Counted from the first letter of the stretch, positions 7,748 to 16,279 are shown. The stretch is DNA of 44,744 nt from Pseudomonas caspiana (GCF_002158995.1 NZ_LOHF01000033.1:1-44744); one strand, 5' to 3'. The notes: generated from the letters alone by a model not told the origin. Numbers and translations are program-made.

Positions 7748-10338
7748 GGGGCACATACCGATCGGGAGGATGAGGAATAAGGTTCAGGTTTGGCGAAGCG
7801 CGGCACATAGCCGAGCAGCCAGGCACACACGCGTACAAAGGGCCGAGCCAAGGTCCGCAGCCAGGCAGGCAAGTACTGGTAAAGGCGGTAATAGCCGCGC
7901 AAGCCCAGCCCGAGCACGTCAATGAAACTGTGCAGTGGGCGATCCGGGACGAAATCCTCGCTCCAGTTCAACCAGGCATCGGCACGGGCGAAGGTGCATT
8001 GCACGTAGTCGATTTTCTGTTGCGCAGACAGTTCGTTCAGCGAGATACCGACGAAGTTCTTGTGGCTACGGCTGACAATTCCGGAAAACAGAAACTCGCG
8101 TTCACCACGCTGCATCAACAGGCTGATCCGTTCGCCCATTGGCAAACTCAAGTGCGCATCCAGTTCGATACCTGCGCCACCATCTGAGTAGTCCACCAGC
8201 ATGCCGGGGTAGAAACGCCCGTTCGGCAGACGCACAGCGGCAGGCAAGCGGGCCTGGACACGATGGGTTTCACGCACCTGACGAACCTCGGCAGCAATCG
8301 CCACCGCGGCCCCCACAATCAGCAGGTTGTAAGACACCCACAGCATGCTGACCAGAATGGTGCCGATTTCGTTGGTGGGGCCGCTGAACAGCCGCCATAC
8401 CGCAAACCCCAACCCCAGGACGTTGAGTGCGGCCAGTACCAGATAGGGTCTGGCGATTGCCCAGTCGAACTGGTTCTCGCTCATAAGGCCGCCCTTGGCG
8501 GTGACGTTGAACTTGCCTTTCTTTGGATTGAACAACGCCACGGTGGTGGGTCGGGCGATGTACCAGGCGAGGACCGTTTCATAGACCTCGCCCCAGAACG
8601 TCAGGCGATGCTCGCCCTGCATTCTGGAGTTGGTCAGGCTGGCGTGAACCATGTGCGGAATCACGTACAGGACAATCATCAGTGCCGGTGCATAGATGAT
8701 GTAGGCGTGCAGCAGCAGAAAAGCCAAAGGTGCAGTGAGAAACACCAGACGCGGCAGGCCAGCCAGAAAGTGCAGCATCGCGTTGGCGTAGCAGATGCGT
8801 TGAAAGATCGTCAGGCCTTTGCCGAGCAGCGGGTTATCGGTACGGAAAATCTGCGCCATACCTCGCGCCCAGCGAATCCGTTGCCCGATGTGCGCCGACA
8901 GGCTTTCAGTGGCCAACCCCGCGGCCTGGGGGATCCGCACGTAGGCAGAATTCCAGCCACGACGATGCAGACGCAATGCGGTGTGCGCATCCTCGGTCAC
9001 GGTTTCTACGGCGAAGCCGCCGATGTCATCAAGCGCAGAGCGACGCAGCACGGCGCATGAGCCGCAAAAGAACGCGGCGTTCCACATGTCGTTACCGTCC
9101 TGTACCAGACCGTAGAACAACTCGCCTTCGTTGGGACGCTGCCGGAAGGTGTCGAGGTTGCGCTCAAAAGGGTCCGGGGACAGGAAGTGATGCGGTGTCT
9201 GCACCAGCGCCAGCTTCGGATCGCGCAGGAACCAGCCCACGGTCAACTGCAGGAATGAGCGCACCGGCACGTGGTCGCAGTCGAAAATCGCCACCAACTC
9301 GCCATCGAGTTGCTGCAACGCATGGTTCAGGTTACCGGCCTTGGCGTGCTTGTTGTCGGAGCGGGTGATGTAGTTGACCCCGGCCTGCTCGGCAAACAGT
9401 CGAAAGGCTTCGCGCTTGCCATCATCGAGAATCGAGATGCGCAGTTTGTCGTGCGGCCAGTCGATGCCCAGCGCGGCATATACCGTGCCGCGCACGATGG
9501 ACAAATCTTCGTTGTAGGTCGGGATCAATAGATCCACGGTAGGCCACAGGCGCGTGTCCCGGGGCAATTGCGCCGGAGGTCGTTGCAATGGCCAGCAGGT
9601 CTGAATGTAACCGAGCAACAGGACCAGCCAGGAGTAAGTTTCGGCGATCAGCAACATGATCCCGCAAGCCAGGTCCAGCGGGCTGTCCCAGTTCAAAGTC
9701 GCGGTATAACGCCACCACAGGTAACGGCACGAAACGATGATCGACAGCATGATCAACAGCAGGGTCGGAAAACGCCCCGGCACGCGTCGAATCAGCATTG
9801 CCACCGCCCACAGCAGAATCACGAACAACATCTGCGAGAAGTAGCTGAAGGGTTCGGTGATGCACACCACCACCAGAAGCAGGGCGACGGAGGCGCAGAT
9901 ATAACTCAAATAGCGCTGCTGCCGGGGACTCAGGGTTTGCCACCATTTGGCACTGTCATGCACAGACCGACTCTGCGTCAGCCGGACAGGCAAGCTATCA
10001 AACAGCATCCCGAGACGTGTCCAGACGCTCCGGTTGATCTGTACGCCGGTGCGCAGCCATTGCGGCACCGCTCGGCGGCGATAGCTCGGCCAGGGTCGAA
10101 ACACCAGCAGCCAGATGCTTTGCAAGGCAATACGCAAAGGATCTCCGGCACGCGGCGGCTGGCCAGCCAGATGCGGATACCAGCGTTGGCGCTGCTCCAG
10201 CAGCCGCTGCCAGACCGGAGATTCCAGACGCAAAAAAAGCCAGCCCAGACAGATCAGCGACGCCAGCAACATCGCCGTCGGGGGATAACAGTCGTATTGG
10301 CGACGCAGCCGCATGTAGGGGAAGTAACGAGCGATCAT
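7744..10338 (-). CDS. bcsA: cellulose synthase catalytic subunit BcsA (GT2 with PilZ domain)
   Basis: An 864-residue inner-membrane glycosyltransferase using UDP-glucose. The N-terminal part holds a basic stretch and several membrane segments up to about residue 260. The GT2 domain has its signature residues: Asp305-Asp306 (DDGKR), Asp353-x-Asp355 (DCD), Thr448-Glu449-Asp450 (TED, catalytic base) and Gln486-x-x-Arg489-Trp490 (QRIRW). More membrane helices follow. The C-terminal PilZ domain carries Arg689-x-x-x-Arg693 and Asp716-x-Ser718-x-x-Gly721, the cyclic-di-GMP binding motifs, so synthesis should be allosterically activated by c-di-GMP. The start overlaps the bcsQ stop as ATGA. All catalytic and ligand residues are present. 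Confidence 0.97.
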   Translation of the reverse strand: MIARYFPYMRLRRQYDCYPPTAMLLASLICLGWLFLRLESPVWQRLLEQRQRWYPHLAGQPPRAGDPLRIALQSIWLLVFRPWPSYRRRAVPQWLRTGVQINRSVWTRLGMLFDSLPVRLTQSRSVHDSAKWWQTLSPRQQRYLSYICASVALLLVVVCITEPFSYFSQMLFVILLWAVAMLIRRVPGRFPTLLLIMLSIIVSCRYLWWRYTATLNWDSPLDLACGIMLLIAETYSWLVLLLGYIQTCWPLQRPPAQLPRDTRLWPTVDLLIPTYNEDLSIVRGTVYAALGIDWPHDKLRISILDDGKREAFRLFAEQAGVNYITRSDNKHAKAGNLNHALQQLDGELVAIFDCDHVPVRSFLQLTVGWFLRDPKLALVQTPHHFLSPDPFERNLDTFRQRPNEGELFYGLVQDGNDMWNAAFFCGSCAVLRRSALDDIGGFAVETVTEDAHTALRLHRRGWNSAYVRIPQAAGLATESLSAHIGQRIRWARGMAQIFRTDNPLLGKGLTIFQRICYANAMLHFLAGLPRLVFLTAPLAFLLLHAYIIYAPALMIVLYVIPHMVHASLTNSRMQGEHRLTFWGEVYETVLAWYIARPTTVALFNPKKGKFNVTAKGGLMSENQFDWAIARPYLVLAALNVLGLGFAVWRLFSGPTNEIGTILVSMLWVSYNLLIVGAAVAIAAEVRQVRETHRVQARLPAAVRLPNGRFYPGMLVDYSDGGAGIELDAHLSLPMGERISLLMQRGEREFLFSGIVSRSHKNFVGISLNELSAQQKIDYVQCTFARADAWLNWSEDFVPDRPLHSFIDVLGLGLRGYYRLYQYLPAWLRTLARPFVRVCAWLLGYVPRFAKPEPYSSSSRSVCAP

Positions 10339-11057
10339 TCCAGCTCACCACGGCGAGTCAGACACCAGGTCGCCAGGCTCAGCGCGTCCTGCGCGGCAAG
10401 ACTGTCAGGGGCGTATTGGCCGACGGGCTGCTTGCACGCCAACGACTCGCTCAGTGCTTCATCGGCATGCACCGTCAGCGGCAATAGACGCGACGCGTGA
10501 TGCTTACGCCAGATCAACAGCAAATCACGCTGCAACTGGCTGCCGGGATCGTAGCGATTGACCAGCACTGGCGTCGTATCGGCAGATGGCTGGAGCAGCA
10601 GTACATGGCAGGCGGCATCCGCCTGAGCCACCCGGATCGGGAACAGGCACGGGCCAATTGTCGCGTGCCCACTCAGGCGTTGCGGAACATCGAACAGAAG
10701 CCAGTCGTAATGCGCCGACAGACTCGCCTGACGTCGACTCCAGATAAGCGGGTCGTCGCTCAGTTGCGCCTCAATGAGCATGCTTTCGTCTTGGGTCAGT
10801 TGCCCGTAAGGCAAGAGCTGCAGGGAGGGTGTCACGCTCCAGGCCTGCGCGGACCAATCCTCGCCATCCAGCATGGCCCGAGCCCAGCCAGCGGACTCTG
10901 CGGCAGGCAGATTGAAATGCAGGCGCAGCATGTTTTCCGGGCACATATCGATCATCAATACCCGCTCGCCGAGACTTTCCAGCGCGTAGCCCACGGCCGC
11001 CAGCAACGAGCTGACGCCCACGCCGCCACGCACGCCGCGCAAGCTCAGCGTTGTCAC
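10335..11057 (-). CDS. bcsQ: cellulose biosynthesis ParA/MinD-like protein BcsQ
   Basis: A 240-residue member of the SIMIBI ParA/MinD family. The N-terminal nucleotide-binding loop reads GVRGGVGVSS, where the usual KGGVGKT has Lys. Both lysines are therefore absent; E. coli BcsQ, as I recall it, has a similarly altered loop (GVRGGVGTTT). The following MIDMCPENMLRLHFN is characteristic of BcsQ. In E. coli BcsQ works with BcsR and BcsE in a cytosolic complex that supports cellulose secretion and polar placement. The start is a GTG that overlaps the bcsR stop as GTGA, and the stop overlaps the bcsA start as ATGA, so it lies in the coupled core of the operon. Confidence 0.93.
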   Translation of the reverse strand: MTTLSLRGVRGGVGVSSLLAAVGYALESLGERVLMIDMCPENMLRLHFNLPAAESAGWARAMLDGEDWSAQAWSVTPSLQLLPYGQLTQDESMLIEAQLSDDPLIWSRRQASLSAHYDWLLFDVPQRLSGHATIGPCLFPIRVAQADAACHVLLLQPSADTTPVLVNRYDPGSQLQRDLLLIWRKHHASRLLPLTVHADEALSESLACKQPVGQYAPDSLAAQDALSLATWCLTRRGELE

Positions 11058-11311
11058 GATTGCGCTCCGAACCTGTTTTTGCGCATCGGCTGGTTCACCG
11101 GCAAGCCCTGCGACAGCTCGCTGCCCGCCGCCAGATCAACCAGCAATGGCCAACGCTGCAGGGCGCGGCTCAGCTCCAGCTGTGCCGAGATATCAATGTA
11201 CTCAAGGCTCGGCAGACTCAGCTCGACTTTGAGTCGAGCGATGTCATCCGCACGTTCATTGCGCGACAGCGCCTGATTTCTCACTTGAACCTTTGCGGGT
11301 ATGGCAGCCAT
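11054..11311 (-). CDS. bcsR: small cellulose regulator BcsR
   Basis: An 85-residue soluble protein matching the BcsR/YhjR family in its central block, with LPSLEYIDIS followed by LQRWPLLVDLA; E. coli BcsR has closely similar motifs. BcsR binds BcsQ and is needed for stable cellulose secretion complexes in E. coli. The ATG at 11311 has a strong AAGGAG ribosome site 8 bases upstream and lies inside the end of bcsG (31 bp overlap). A GTG at 11284 would give a 76-residue protein, form a GTGA overlap with the bcsG stop, and has AAAGG just upstream. E. coli BcsR is about 62 residues, so either start is possible; I keep the ATG. Confidence 0.85.
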   Translation of the reverse strand: MAAIPAKVQVRNQALSRNERADDIARLKVELSLPSLEYIDISAQLELSRALQRWPLLVDLAAGSELSQGLPVNQPMRKNRFGAQS

Positions 11312-12921
11312 GCGCCCTTCTCCTTGATCCGAACGTAAGGCTTGCCGGCGTAGTCGAGAACCACGGTTCCAGAGTTTTCCGAGACCATTGGGGTCTGTGG
11401 CAAATTGGCCAGCAAGACCTGCCAGTCAGGTGCCAGGCCGTCCCCTTGAGGCGGGGCGGCATACAAGCGCGAGATAATTTCCGAGACCGCCAGATAGCTG
11501 CTCGGCTCGGCGATGTGCAACGGCTCCGAGCGTGGGTTTTTGCCCATACCGATCAGCTTGATGCCCACCGGTACATGGGTAATCGACGGGCTCGGGATTT
11601 CCCGCATTCCATCGATCTGCATACGATCGCCGTGCAGGGCTGCACCGTGCTCAGGCACGATCACGACAGCAACACGCCGCCCGCTCTTTTCCAGCGCTTT
11701 GAGGAATGCGCTGAGGTCATCGACCAGGTTCTGCGCACGCGGCTTATACTCGGCGCTTTTAGTCCCGCCATCGGCAGTCAGGGCCCGGTTGCCGTCATGC
11801 AGTGTCGTGGTGTTGTAAAACAGCGCCACGCGGGCGTCTTTTTGCCCTTCACGGTGCTGCCACCATTTATCCAGTACGTCGCGGTCACGCCAGATCGGCG
11901 AACCGTCGAAGGCGACCAGCGAACGCTGCAAACCGGTGGTACTGACGGCCGGACCAGGCAAGGATCCCTGGGCGCGAACCTCGTCGATAAAACCTTCGAA
12001 CTGTCCGGTGTGATTGAGCATGACTTCACTGTCGAAACCCAGCTTGCGCAGGTCATCCATCAACAGGCATTGCTCGGGCGCCACGCCATACAATTTGTTG
12101 TGCGGTTGCTGACCGCAGCTGGCACGCAGTAGTCGAATTGCGGCGGGGCCACTGTAGGAAGTAGCCGAGTTGAAGTTGTCGAACACCACGTCCATCTGCT
12201 GCAACAATTTGTTGTCGCGCATGCCGACGGCGTCCAGATCATCCCAGGCCATCGAACAGATATTGATCAGCAGCAGATCGAAGGGTTGAGCTGCCGACTC
12301 TGAGGGCAGAAAAGCAACCTGACGCCCTGCCTCGGTGCTATAGAACTTTTGCAGATAAGCATCCAGCGTCGAGCTATCCGGTTCGCCAGCGCTGGTCGTA
12401 CTCGTAACACCGGCCACCTGATTGACTGGCTGCTGAACGGGGGCATGCATCGCCAACAGACCCGAACCACCCAGCCAGGCAAACCCGGCCAGCGTCAGGG
12501 TGGTCAGGCGCAGCCATTGGCGTACAAAGAAATACCCCACAACCAACACCAGCAAAGCGCCGCACAGGTTCCAGTCAATGAAACGTCCAGCCAGCTCAAG
12601 CAGGTAATCGCCGGTGAAATTCAAGACACCCGGTTGATCCAGCAAACGGCTGAAAGGCGGCAGCCACGTATCCTGATAGAACAACGCCACGCCCAGCGGT
12701 ATCGCGATCAAGGTGCGCAGCAGCGCCAGATATCGGTGACGCAACGGCACCAGCAGTACCGCCGCGAACACCAGATTCGGCAGGATCTGCAAGTTCAGAT
12801 AACCGCCCCACAGCAAGGCCAGCTTGATGATGAAATACAGGTTCCACAGACCCAGCCCAGGCCAGACCCAGACATCACGGGGGTGCGCAGATGCGCCGTT
12901 GACGCTTTCAGGATGGGTCAT
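11281..12921 (-). CDS. bcsG: cellulose phosphoethanolamine transferase BcsG
   Basis: A 546-residue inner-membrane protein with about five N-terminal membrane segments (residues 20-160) and a periplasmic alkaline-phosphatase-fold domain. It contains FDNFNSATSYSGPA, with the likely nucleophile Ser257, followed by AIRLLRASCGQ. Later metal-site signatures are present, such as VPEHGAALHGDR. BcsG transfers phosphoethanolamine from lipid to cellulose in E. coli. The start at 12921 (MTHPESVNG) is chosen over an upstream ATG at 12969, because the extra 16 residues would run deep into bcsF and look unlike the family; the chosen start overlaps bcsF by 14 bp. Its presence predicts phosphoethanolamine-modified rather than acetylated cellulose. 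Confidence 0.93.
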   Translation of the reverse strand: MTHPESVNGASAHPRDVWVWPGLGLWNLYFIIKLALLWGGYLNLQILPNLVFAAVLLVPLRHRYLALLRTLIAIPLGVALFYQDTWLPPFSRLLDQPGVLNFTGDYLLELAGRFIDWNLCGALLVLVVGYFFVRQWLRLTTLTLAGFAWLGGSGLLAMHAPVQQPVNQVAGVTSTTSAGEPDSSTLDAYLQKFYSTEAGRQVAFLPSESAAQPFDLLLINICSMAWDDLDAVGMRDNKLLQQMDVVFDNFNSATSYSGPAAIRLLRASCGQQPHNKLYGVAPEQCLLMDDLRKLGFDSEVMLNHTGQFEGFIDEVRAQGSLPGPAVSTTGLQRSLVAFDGSPIWRDRDVLDKWWQHREGQKDARVALFYNTTTLHDGNRALTADGGTKSAEYKPRAQNLVDDLSAFLKALEKSGRRVAVVIVPEHGAALHGDRMQIDGMREIPSPSITHVPVGIKLIGMGKNPRSEPLHIAEPSSYLAVSEIISRLYAAPPQGDGLAPDWQVLLANLPQTPMVSENSGTVVLDYAGKPYVRIKEKGAWLPYPQRFK

Positions 12922-13108
12922 GAGCGTCACTCGCAGAGGCCGGAGCAGGCACGCGTCGACGTACGCCACGAGGCTTCAGATAGCGTGGCGGCAAGTAGCG
13001 CTGGAACCACAGCTTGAGGCTCTGTTGGAAACGGTGCAGCGCCAGCATGAACGCCACGGTCAACAGGCAACTGACGGCAATTACCTGCAGCAGCTCGGTA
13101 AAGTTCAT
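12908..13108 (-). CDS. bcsF: small membrane protein BcsF
   Basis: A 66-residue protein with one N-terminal membrane helix (roughly residues 5-25, LLQVIAVSCLLTVAFML) and a basic cytosolic tail ending in an Ala/Pro-rich stretch. Size, topology and position between bcsE and bcsG identify BcsF. In E. coli BcsF links the c-di-GMP sensor BcsE to BcsG at the membrane. Its ATG overlaps the bcsE stop as ATGA, and its end overlaps the start of bcsG. The basic, proline-rich tail is longer than the core helix needs and may be the BcsE-binding part (inference). Confidence 0.88.
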   Translation of the reverse strand: MNFTELLQVIAVSCLLTVAFMLALHRFQQSLKLWFQRYLPPRYLKPRGVRRRVPAPASASDAHDPS

Positions 13109-14652
13109 GAGCAGTGCTCCGACAGGGTCAGTCTGACGCGTTGCGGTGTAAAGCCAACCTGGGTGATTGCCTGATTCAGGTCTGCCGTCACCTGCTCAGT
13201 CGCCAGTCGCGAAGTTTCCAGAAGCTCTGATGCGTCGATAAAATCCTGACGTGGCAGCATGTCTGCCGCTGAAAGTGTCTTGCAGTCACTGAACAGGTCT
13301 CGCCAGGGCAAGCGGCAAATGTTCCCCAGTGCCGGCTCCAGACCGTCACCTCGGCAGGCGAACAGGAACAAGTAGAAAACTCCGTTAACCACACAAGCCA
13401 CATCGCCGAAACGCCGCAAGCTGATCTGGTTCAGGTATTGCTCGATTTTTAAATCGCCCCGAGGTCGCAAGCTCAGCAACTGGTGTACGAGCTCGCCGGA
13501 GGCGCCGTTGTAGACTTGATCGAGCAAGGCGATGAATTCACGCGGCGGCAGAAGCCCACGTTGGGCTGGAGGACGCAGACGTTCGAACAGCGACTGAAAG
13601 TCAGGCGCCTGGCGGTACTGCCAGAGCTGCCCCTGCACACTGTCCACCATGCTGATGAAGCTCGCCAGTTGCGTGTTGGCGGGCACAATCAGGTTGGCAC
13701 CACACGCCAGCAGCAAACGCTCGTCCCGGTAGCGCAGGCAAGGCTCCATCTCGCGGACGATGATTTTGAGAGCCACACCGCAATGCTCACGCAGTTGATG
13801 CAACTGGCGTGCGAGTGGCTCTACTTCGTTGTTGCTTTCCAGCGCCAGAATGACGCTGGCTGCACGAGCGTGAGCGGCCTGTTCGAGCAAGTCACTGCGC
13901 TTTTCAAACAGACGCCACTGCTCGGACAACGGTGCAGCCCCCTCAAGGACCACACGCTGCGTGAGGTAAATACGCTGGTCATCCGTGCGCACTTGCCCCG
14001 GGCCGGACAGCTGTGACTTGCTCAAGGCAAAAGCTCCGTCGGCCACGTTCAGGTCGAATGCTTGCGCGGCACAGACACCCAGCTCGCTGTGCCAGAAATT
14101 CAGCTGATAACGCACACCTCCATCCTGACGGAATAACTGCGCCAGACCGGAAATCTGCTCATTGAGGCTCAGTAACTTTTCATGCAACTGGGGCGCCTGA
14201 TCACTGCACAGCACCAGCAACGTACAGTTGCGCTTGACCAGCCATTGACGGGTGCTCTCACACCAGCGTTGCAGGTCCGCCAGATCGGTGAACTGCGCAA
14301 GGCTGGCAGCGGACAACATCAATACCAGATAGCTGTCGCGAGCCAGGTTGACGCGGTGCAGGTCGGACGTCAGCGAAGTTAGAAATTTGTACCCGAGGGC
14401 CTGGCCGGGAACAGCGAACAGACGCAATGCCGAAGGTCCGCAGTCTGCCTCCATGGGCTCGATGACGGCTTGAGGATCACCCACAGTGCTCACCAGGGTG
14501 GCGAGGTGCTGTTCGGTCAAGCTGGACAAGAACTGCCGAGCCAGCATGTCCGCATCTGATGCCAGGTCCAGGGCGATCCAATACAAACCACCCTGGCGCA
14601 GCAACATGTTCTCATCCTGCAACTGCCGGATGGCTAACGTGACATGACCCAA
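13105..14652 (-). CDS. bcsE: c-di-GMP-binding cellulose regulator BcsE
   Basis: A 515-residue cytosolic protein, near the roughly 520 residues of E. coli BcsE. The N-terminal two thirds resemble degenerate receiver/NTPase-like folds. The C-terminal GIL domain carries an RxGD motif at Arg414-Phe-Gly-Asp417, almost the same position as the c-di-GMP I-site-like motif known from E. coli BcsE. BcsE binds c-di-GMP and boosts cellulose production through BcsF/BcsG and BcsR/BcsQ. It is the first gene of this operon; in E. coli bcsEFG diverges from bcsRQABZC, whereas here all nine genes point the same way. Confidence 0.92.
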   Translation of the reverse strand: MGHVTLAIRQLQDENMLLRQGGLYWIALDLASDADMLARQFLSSLTEQHLATLVSTVGDPQAVIEPMEADCGPSALRLFAVPGQALGYKFLTSLTSDLHRVNLARDSYLVLMLSAASLAQFTDLADLQRWCESTRQWLVKRNCTLLVLCSDQAPQLHEKLLSLNEQISGLAQLFRQDGGVRYQLNFWHSELGVCAAQAFDLNVADGAFALSKSQLSGPGQVRTDDQRIYLTQRVVLEGAAPLSEQWRLFEKRSDLLEQAAHARAASVILALESNNEVEPLARQLHQLREHCGVALKIIVREMEPCLRYRDERLLLACGANLIVPANTQLASFISMVDSVQGQLWQYRQAPDFQSLFERLRPPAQRGLLPPREFIALLDQVYNGASGELVHQLLSLRPRGDLKIEQYLNQISLRRFGDVACVVNGVFYLFLFACRGDGLEPALGNICRLPWRDLFSDCKTLSAADMLPRQDFIDASELLETSRLATEQVTADLNQAITQVGFTPQRVRLTLSEHCS

Positions 14653-14892
14653 CTTTCTACCCCATCAATCCGAATGCATAGGCAACCCTCAGACCTGAAC
14701 GGCTGAGCAGTGCAGAACTACCAAAACTTTCAACAACAAAACTGTGGGGGAAAGGCTCTCGAAGACGTCGCGTTGATACGCGGTCGCCTGAGTGCTCAGA
14801 GCACTTTAATGATGCGAGTCATCCCCACCGCGCGATCTGATTCATCCAACAAACCAGCCATGGCGGTGAAAAGTCAGCCCGTCGAGGCGCGC

Positions 14893-14921
14893 ATGATGTG
14901 CCATCAAAGTGACACTGTCAA
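14893..14921 (-). promoter_or_regulatory. candidate sigma-70 promoter of the bcs operon
   Basis: On the minus strand a perfect TTGACA (14921-14916) is followed, after 17 bases, by CATCAT (14898-14893), which matches TATAAT at four of six positions. It lies about 240 bp upstream of bcsE and points into the operon. The -35 is part of a short dyad, TGACA-C-TGTCA. No start site has been mapped; this is a pattern match only. Confidence 0.35.
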
Positions 14922-14930
14922 TAATTTGAA
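14917..14930. promoter_or_regulatory. FleQ-box-like operator overlapping the bcs -35
   Basis: The plus-strand 14-mer GTCAATAATTTGAA agrees with the published P. aeruginosa FleQ box, recalled as GTCaNTAAAtTGAC, at all but two positions. It shares bases with the candidate -35 of the bcs promoter. FleQ is a c-di-GMP-responsive regulator of exopolysaccharide and flagellar genes in Pseudomonas, so the location is apt. Only one box was found by eye. Confidence 0.4.
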
Positions 14931-15068
14931 AAGGGGCTTTATATAAGCAGACGAACGGTCAGAAGATGGCATTTTTTTGGCGATAAAAAAACGTTACAAA
15001 CCATTGCAGCGGCTGGTAGAAATCGCTGCAGGCCTCGCATCTGCTGCCTTGAGATAGTCGCAGACCAG

Positions 15069-15083
15069 GGCGCTTTTAGCGCC
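15069..15083. terminator. short hairpin downstream of mltA
   Basis: The sequence GGCGCT-TTT-AGCGCC forms a perfect 6 bp stem with a 3-base loop, 24 bp after the mltA stop. No T-run follows directly on the mltA strand, so it may be a weak terminator or only a dyad. Confidence 0.3.
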
Positions 15084-15106
15084 ATGATCTGTCGAGCGAT
15101 TGGTGA

Positions 15107-16279
15107 TCAGCCCTCAGGCAAGGCCATGCCTTTGGGCCATAGCAGCCAGATATTGCCTTTCTGTTTCATGTCGCCAGCCAGATGCCCCGCATCGTCGCCG
15201 GTGCCCCAGAACAAATCAGCCCGCACTTCACCGGCAATGGCGCCACCCGTGTCCTGAGCCGCCACCGGGCGCACCAGCGCGGTACCGTCCGGCCGGGTCG
15301 TGGACAGCCAGAGCAAACTGCCCAGCGGGATCACTTTGCGGTCGATCGCAACGCTGTAACCGGCCGTCAATGGCACATTCAGCGAGCCACGAGGCCCTTC
15401 ATTGCTATCCGGATTACGTGTGAAAAACACATAACTGGGGTTGCTGCCCAATAACTCGGGGATACGCGTTGGATTAGCCTTGGCCCATGCAGCAATACTG
15501 CCCATGGTGACCTCCTCCTTCGGGATCGCCCCTTGCTCAACCAGCCAGCGGCCAATGGCGCGGTAAGGTCGGCCGTTCTGGTCGGCGTAAGCGATACGCA
15601 ACTGCTTGCCGTTCTCCAGCCGAACCCGGCCAGAACCCTGGATTTGCAGGAACTGCAGATCCATCGGGTCGGTCAGCCAGGCAACAACAGGCGCGTTCAG
15701 GCCTTGGGCGTTGATCGTCGCAGCATCATCGTAGGGCTTGAGCACACGGCCTTCGAGACGTCCGCGCAAGCGCTTGCCCTTGAGCTCCGGATAGATGCTT
15801 TCCAGGTTGACGATGATCAGGTCGTCGGGCACGCCATAGATCGGTACTGACGCTTTGGCCGTCTTGGTCAGGCTGCCGGGATAAACCGGTTCGTAGTAGC
15901 CGGTGATCAACCCGTCAGCGCTGCCGGTAGCCGAGCGCATGCTGTAGACCTGCAGGTTTTCCTGCAGGAAGCTGCGAATCTGCGGCGCGGCTGCATTGGC
16001 CGGAATTGCAGCCGCCGCGGCACAGGTCGCGCCCCAGACTGCATCGGCCTTGAGTCGCACACAAGCGCTGCGCCACGAGGCGAAACCGGCTTGCAAGTCT
16101 GCATCGGACACAGCAGGCAGGGCATCCCAGGTCGCCTGGTTATAAGTGGTATGCGGCGGTGGCGGTGGTTCTGGTGGCGGGGCTGGCTGTTTGTCTCCGC
16201 CATCGCAACCGGCGAGCAGAATGGCCAACGGCACGGCCCAGCACAGGCCTTTGCGCCATTGCGTGAAAGAAAGGTTCAT
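15107..16279 (-). CDS. mltA: membrane-bound lytic murein transglycosylase A
   Basis: A 390-residue lipoprotein of the MltA family, which cleaves peptidoglycan glycan strands to 1,6-anhydromuropeptides. The start at 16279 is chosen because it places a lipobox (LLAGC, Cys25) after a short basic N-terminus and hydrophobic core; the longer frame adds 40 residues before the signal. A proline-rich linker (residues 31-41) follows the Cys. The MltA domain has LITGYYEP, FLQIQGSG, and the C-terminal 3D region with AAQDTGG (Asp343) and RADLFWG; one of these Asp residues is the catalytic one. The residue after the lipid-bearing Cys is Asp, which in E. coli is an inner-membrane retention signal, although MltA is usually an outer-membrane protein. 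Confidence 0.93.
   Translation of the reverse strand: MNLSFTQWRKGLCWAVPLAILLAGCDGGDKQPAPPPEPPPPPHTTYNQATWDALPAVSDADLQAGFASWRSACVRLKADAVWGATCAAAAAIPANAAAPQIRSFLQENLQVYSMRSATGSADGLITGYYEPVYPGSLTKTAKASVPIYGVPDDLIIVNLESIYPELKGKRLRGRLEGRVLKPYDDAATINAQGLNAPVVAWLTDPMDLQFLQIQGSGRVRLENGKQLRIAYADQNGRPYRAIGRWLVEQGAIPKEEVTMGSIAAWAKANPTRIPELLGSNPSYVFFTRNPDSNEGPRGSLNVPLTAGYSVAIDRKVIPLGSLLWLSTTRPDGTALVRPVAAQDTGGAIAGEVRADLFWGTGDDAGHLAGDMKQKGNIWLLWPKGMALPEG

Larger units (their letters stand above)
14653..15106. other. intergenic region between bcsE and mltA
   Basis: A 454 bp non-coding stretch with several AT-rich blocks (14925-15000). It holds the candidate bcs promoter, the FleQ-box-like site and an inverted repeat just after mltA. 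A second weak dyad pairs GCAGCG at 15006-15011 with CGCTGC at 15024-15029. A short forward reading frame here (14710-14946) has no ribosome site or family features and is not called. Confidence 0.6.

Noticed and set aside
8263..10500. Plus-strand frames of 265 and 310 residues opposite bcsA
   Set aside because: bcsA has all GT2 and PilZ motifs on the other strand; the plus frames show none.
14710..14946. 78-residue plus-strand frame in the bcsE-mltA gap
   Set aside because: No ribosome site, low-complexity start, and it runs across the candidate bcs promoter.
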